A DNA stretch of 7,365 bases from Duncaniella sp. (GTDB lineage: Bacteria > Bacteroidota > Bacteroidia > Bacteroidales > Muribaculaceae), in NCBI GenBank assembly GCA_029052375.1, contig JAIDJD010000369.1:1-7365 (forward strand), read 5' to 3'. Below the pieces are notes generated by a model. The model did not search any database. It was not told the origin of the DNA and worked only from the letters and a program-made list of their open reading frames with translations. Shown here piece after piece: positions 4,815 to 7,365 of the stretch. A program made the translations under genes and the position numbers. Position 1 is the stretch's first letter; each line of letters starts with the position of its first letter.

Positions 4815-6763
4815 ACCTCGTCTGCTTTCATCCGCTCCATATAGGACTGGATTATGGCCTGCATTTCGCGTTCCATCTCGGCCTGTCGCGGGAAGCGTCC
4901 CTTGAGGTTGTCTTTTAGCAATGGGTCGTGGACATAGTCGTATATCTCGGTGACCTCCGTGCCGTCTGTGCGCATCACATAGTCGCCCTTGAAATACTGC
5001 GGATAGAAGTCCCAGTTGAAGGCCCAGGTATCCTCGGCCGGAGTGTTGAAAAGGTCTTTGCCGAAAGCTACGTAAGGGTCAGGCGAGCCAATATAGCCGA
5101 GCAGTGTCGGCATTATGTCTGTCTGCTGGGCTATGCCCGGGCGGCGTCCAGGCTCGAGGTCTCCCTCGGGCGAGAAGAAGATGATAGGTATGCGGAATCC
5201 TCCCACCTCGCCGAAGTAGACGTCGTGGGTGCGCTTGGAGCTGGCATGGTCGGCGGTGAGGACAAAGATTGTATTCTTGTACCAGGGCATCTTCTCGGCG
5301 GTCTCGAAGAAACGGCGCAGGGAGTGGTCGGCATAGCGGATGCACTTGTGCAGGGCGTGCAGACCCTCGTCGGGGAATGTGTCGCGATACTCCACCGGGA
5401 TGTTGAAGGGATGGTGAGACGAGAGGGTGAAGACGCTTGCCATGAAGGGCTGCGGCATCTCGTCGAGAGTCTGTGCGAAGAACTGGAGGAAAGGCTCGTC
5501 CCATATGCCCCACGTCCCGTCGAGGTCTCTGCGTCCTCCGAATCGGCTGTCGGCCATGAACTCGTCCTGGCCGTAATAGCGCTCGACGCCTATTGAGCGC
5601 ACGAAGGCATTGAAGCCGAGCGACTCATTGTCCGCGCCGTGGAAGAAGGCTGTGGTATAGCCCATCTTGCGCGTCTCCGTGGCAATGGAGTTGAGATGGT
5701 TGAGCGAGTAGGGCGAGAGCACGAACGGCCTGTCCATGCGCGGTATAGAGGCGAGCACAGCCGGGGGAGCGTCTATAGAGAATCCAGCGTTGGCAAACGA
5801 CTGGCTGAAGCTGACACCCTTCTCTATCAGCTCGTCGGCAAAGGGGGTATAGCCCTTGTATGTCCCGCCGTCGAGGTCTCGGTTGAGGGCTCCGACAAAC
5901 TCCTGGGCGAAGCTTTCCACAATGAGTATCACGATATTCTTCTTGCGTGGCGCCACGGTGTCCGAGGGTGTGTGGACGGGGGTGTATATGGCCTCCATCT
6001 CTGCCATGTCTGTGAAGTAGACGGGTATCTCGCGCGCCATCTGATTGATGGTGCGGATGATGGCAAAGGGAGTGTTGAGCACTATTCCGGTCTGCAGCGG
6101 ATCGCTGACGTAGCGGTGGGCATAGCTGACGGCTATGGGCCTTGTTGATGCGGAGATATTGCCTCTCATACCGAAGACCACAAACGGAGCCGCCAGCACA
6201 AGCGTTATGAGCTGTGTGGCCACAAATCGTTTTATCGGCTTGGCCGGAGTGCCAGGCTTGCGGTAGGCAGTCCAGAGAAAGGCAGTGAGGGCGACGAAGA
6301 GGAGCGCCAGATACCAGTGTGAGACAATCTCCTCGCCTATGATGCCTCCGATGTTGTTCTCTCCGCTGAATTCCTCGAAGACGGCCATCGAGGTGCGGTG
6401 TTTGCGAAACTCGAAGAAGACCGTGTCGGCAAGGTTGAGGAAGAGGCAGAGCGAGTTGACCGCCGTGTATACCACCCTTGTCGCCGTCTGCCACCATCCG
6501 CCCGGACGCGAGGGCACAGGCAGGAGGAACATCGCTATGAAGAGGATGTTGGTGTAGAATATGGCCGATGTGTCGAACTTGAATCCCCCCTCGGTTATGG
6601 CCAGGAATTCCTCCGTGCCAAGGCCCTGGCCGAAGAGGTTCCAGTTCTCGAAGAGGAAGGCGAGGCGCGTAACCTCATAGGCTATGAATATCCACAGCAG
6701 GTTGAGGATGAGCGAGGCGGGGTTTGAGTTGAGTATGCTGCGCAGTCTTGTGTCCATTTTCAT
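4799..6763 (-). CDS. LTA synthase-family membrane phosphotransferase (alkaline phosphatase superfamily)
   Basis: A complete 654-residue inner-membrane protein. The N-terminal third has about five hydrophobic segments (roughly 16-38, 66-83, 95-114, 148-166, 181-198), the layout of LtaS and MdoB/OpgB. The rest is an extracytoplasmic alkaline-phosphatase-fold domain. Expected metal and catalytic positions are visible: Glu283 in ILIVESF (280-286), the nucleophile site Ser329 in GFSIDAPP (327-334), His451 in LSSHHPF (447-453), and Asp505-His506 in LTADHASS (502-509). The family moves phosphoglycerol or phosphoethanolamine headgroups from phospholipid onto glycolipids or glycans. A Gram-negative host does not make classical LTA, so a periplasmic glycan or glycolipid acceptor is inferred. 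The nucleophile is Ser rather than the Thr of LtaS. The surroundings do not match the C/S-x-P-x-R sulfatase motif, so a sulfatase is unlikely. ATG at 6763 overlaps the upstream stop as ATGA, implying translational coupling; Met3 is an alternative start. The last four residues and the stop come from a heptamer repeat. Confidence 0.87.
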   Translation of the reverse strand: MKMDTRLRSILNSNPASLILNLLWIFIAYEVTRLAFLFENWNLFGQGLGTEEFLAITEGGFKFDTSAIFYTNILFIAMFLLPVPSRPGGWWQTATRVVYTAVNSLCLFLNLADTVFFEFRKHRTSMAVFEEFSGENNIGGIIGEEIVSHWYLALLFVALTAFLWTAYRKPGTPAKPIKRFVATQLITLVLAAPFVVFGMRGNISASTRPIAVSYAHRYVSDPLQTGIVLNTPFAIIRTINQMAREIPVYFTDMAEMEAIYTPVHTPSDTVAPRKKNIVILIVESFAQEFVGALNRDLDGGTYKGYTPFADELIEKGVSFSQSFANAGFSIDAPPAVLASIPRMDRPFVLSPYSLNHLNSIATETRKMGYTTAFFHGADNESLGFNAFVRSIGVERYYGQDEFMADSRFGGRRDLDGTWGIWDEPFLQFFAQTLDEMPQPFMASVFTLSSHHPFNIPVEYRDTFPDEGLHALHKCIRYADHSLRRFFETAEKMPWYKNTIFVLTADHASSKRTHDVYFGEVGGFRIPIIFFSPEGDLEPGRRPGIAQQTDIMPTLLGYIGSPDPYVAFGKDLFNTPAEDTWAFNWDFYPQYFKGDYVMRTDGTEVTEIYDYVHDPLLKDNLKGRFPRQAEMEREMQAIIQSYMERMKADEVRIEN

Positions 6764-7365
6764 CGTTTTGCGAGGTCGGCATATAGTGTCTGGAGTATTG
6801 CCTTGCCCTTGCGTTCGCGCTCGGGGTCGGCGTCCTTGACGGCTCTTTCTGCGACGTTGTCATACAGTGTGGCTCCAGTGGGGTCTATGAACAGGAAGCC
6901 GTTGTTGAAAGTGTGGAAGGCCGAGGGTGCCGTATAGGTGTCCGCGAGTACATCGCGGCTGTATCTGAATTCGTCGTGCGGGAGGCCCATCTGTCCGAGC
7001 AGGGTGGCGGCGAGGTCGGTCTGGCTCATCATGGTGTCTATCCTTGCGGGGCCCTTGACGGCGCCTCCGGCCATCACCAGCGGTATGTGGGCATAAGCCC
7101 GGCGGTCTACCGGGTGGTGTGAGATGTTGTAGCCGTGGTCGGCGACAATGATCACCAATGTGTCTTTCCACGCCTCCGAGGCCTTGAGCCTGTCCATGAA
7201 GCGTCCGAGGGCATGGTCTGTGTAGGCAAAAGAGTTCTCCACCGGGTCGTCGAGGCGCTTGTACGGCACCACGAACGGCTCGTGCGAGCTCAGGGTCTGG
7301 AATGTGGCGAACCAGCGCCTGTCCTGGCGCGCAAGAGGTGCGGTCTGTTCGGACAGGCTTTCGAA
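6760..7365 (-). CDS. LTA synthase-family protein, C-terminal part (N-terminus beyond the right edge)
   Basis: The open frame enters from the right edge and ends at TGA 6762-6760, giving 201 residues. The GTG at 7272 is an internal codon, because the frame stays open to 7365 and the 31 residues before it contain conserved sequence. These include TLSSHEPF, whose His (codon 7284-7282) matches the catalytic-site His of the downstream paralogue's LSSHHPF. VADHG supplies the metal-binding Asp-His pair (codons 7140-7135), followed by AYAHIPLVMAG, the sequence S-Q-T-D-L-A-A-T-L-L-G, and HTFNNGFLFID near the C-terminus. This is the second half of an alkaline-phosphatase-fold domain. Membrane segments and nucleophile are outside the window. 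The gene overlaps its paralogue downstream by four bases (ATGA), so the two are co-transcribed and may act on the same or successive acceptors. A stand-alone sulfatase cannot be excluded without the N-terminus, but SSHEPF favours the LTA synthase family. Confidence 0.83.
   Translation of the reverse strand, partial: FESLSEQTAPLARQDRRWFATFQTLSSHEPFVVPYKRLDDPVENSFAYTDHALGRFMDRLKASEAWKDTLVIIVADHGYNISHHPVDRRAYAHIPLVMAGGAVKGPARIDTMMSQTDLAATLLGQMGLPHDEFRYSRDVLADTYTAPSAFHTFNNGFLFIDPTGATLYDNVAERAVKDADPERERKGKAILQTLYADLAKR

Noticed and set aside
4928..5596. Plus-strand open frame of 222 codons opposite the LTA-synthase-like gene
   Set aside because: It lies wholly antisense to a gene with clear catalytic motifs and shows no recognisable domain. 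It is an expected shadow of the codon bias.
4799..6763. Arylsulfatase annotation
   Set aside because: There is no C/S-x-P-x-R formylglycine motif. The five N-terminal membrane segments and SSHHPF fit the LTA synthase family.
6760..7272. A separate 170-residue gene starting at GTG 7272
   Set aside because: The frame is open upstream to the window edge, and the 31 preceding residues include the conserved TLSSHEPF segment, so this GTG is internal.

Overview
The window looks like a chromosomal segment from a GC-rich member of the Bacteroidales; a Muribaculaceae-type gut anaerobe is my best guess, from inference only. Supporting signs are the absence of clear Shine-Dalgarno sequences, A/T-rich leaders before starts (best seen before kdgK), strong preference for codons ending in C or G, LTA-synthase-type phosphotransferases in what otherwise looks like a Gram-negative gene set, and intergenic spacers made of short A/T-rich repeats.

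Left half (about 1-3657, plus strand). The window opens in the last 48 codons of kduI (5-keto-4-deoxyuronate isomerase). A 122-base spacer follows, mostly occupied by an imperfect inverted repeat. Next come two redox genes four bases apart: a small FAD/[2Fe-2S] subunit of the NfnA / sulfide dehydrogenase / PyrK type (272-1036) and a large iron-sulfur flavoprotein of the NfnB / glutamate synthase small subunit type (1041-2570). After 67 A/T-rich bases comes a PfkB-family 2-keto-3-deoxygluconate kinase, kdgK (2638-3657). KduI and KdgK belong to the same route, in which unsaturated uronates from pectin or glycosaminoglycans are converted to KDG and then to KDPG. The redox pair therefore sits inside a uronate catabolic locus, where it may balance NADH, NADPH and ferredoxin. 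The small subunit has lost recognisable parts of the usual nucleotide-binding motifs, so its exact reaction is open.

Middle (3658-3743). The two halves converge on a GC-rich hairpin flanked by T-runs on both strands, a likely bidirectional terminator.

Right half (3744-7365, minus strand, read right to left). A gene cut by the right edge encodes the C-terminal part of an LTA-synthase-like membrane phosphotransferase. It overlaps by ATGA a complete 654-residue paralogue with five membrane segments and a periplasmic catalytic domain (4799-6763). A 161-base spacer follows, then a 297-residue GT-A-type glycosyltransferase (3744-4637). Together they suggest envelope glycan or glycolipid building and decoration with a phosphate-linked headgroup. 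The spacer is almost wholly repetitive: a seven-copy AATTCTC array that runs into the 3' end of the phosphotransferase gene, and five GGTTTA-led units of mixed length (29, 23, 23, 29 and 21 bases) that reach almost to the glycosyltransferase start.

I saw no tRNA, rRNA, CRISPR array, transposase or phage gene. Apart from the repeats and the divergent small redox subunit, the window looks like ordinary metabolic and envelope chromosome.
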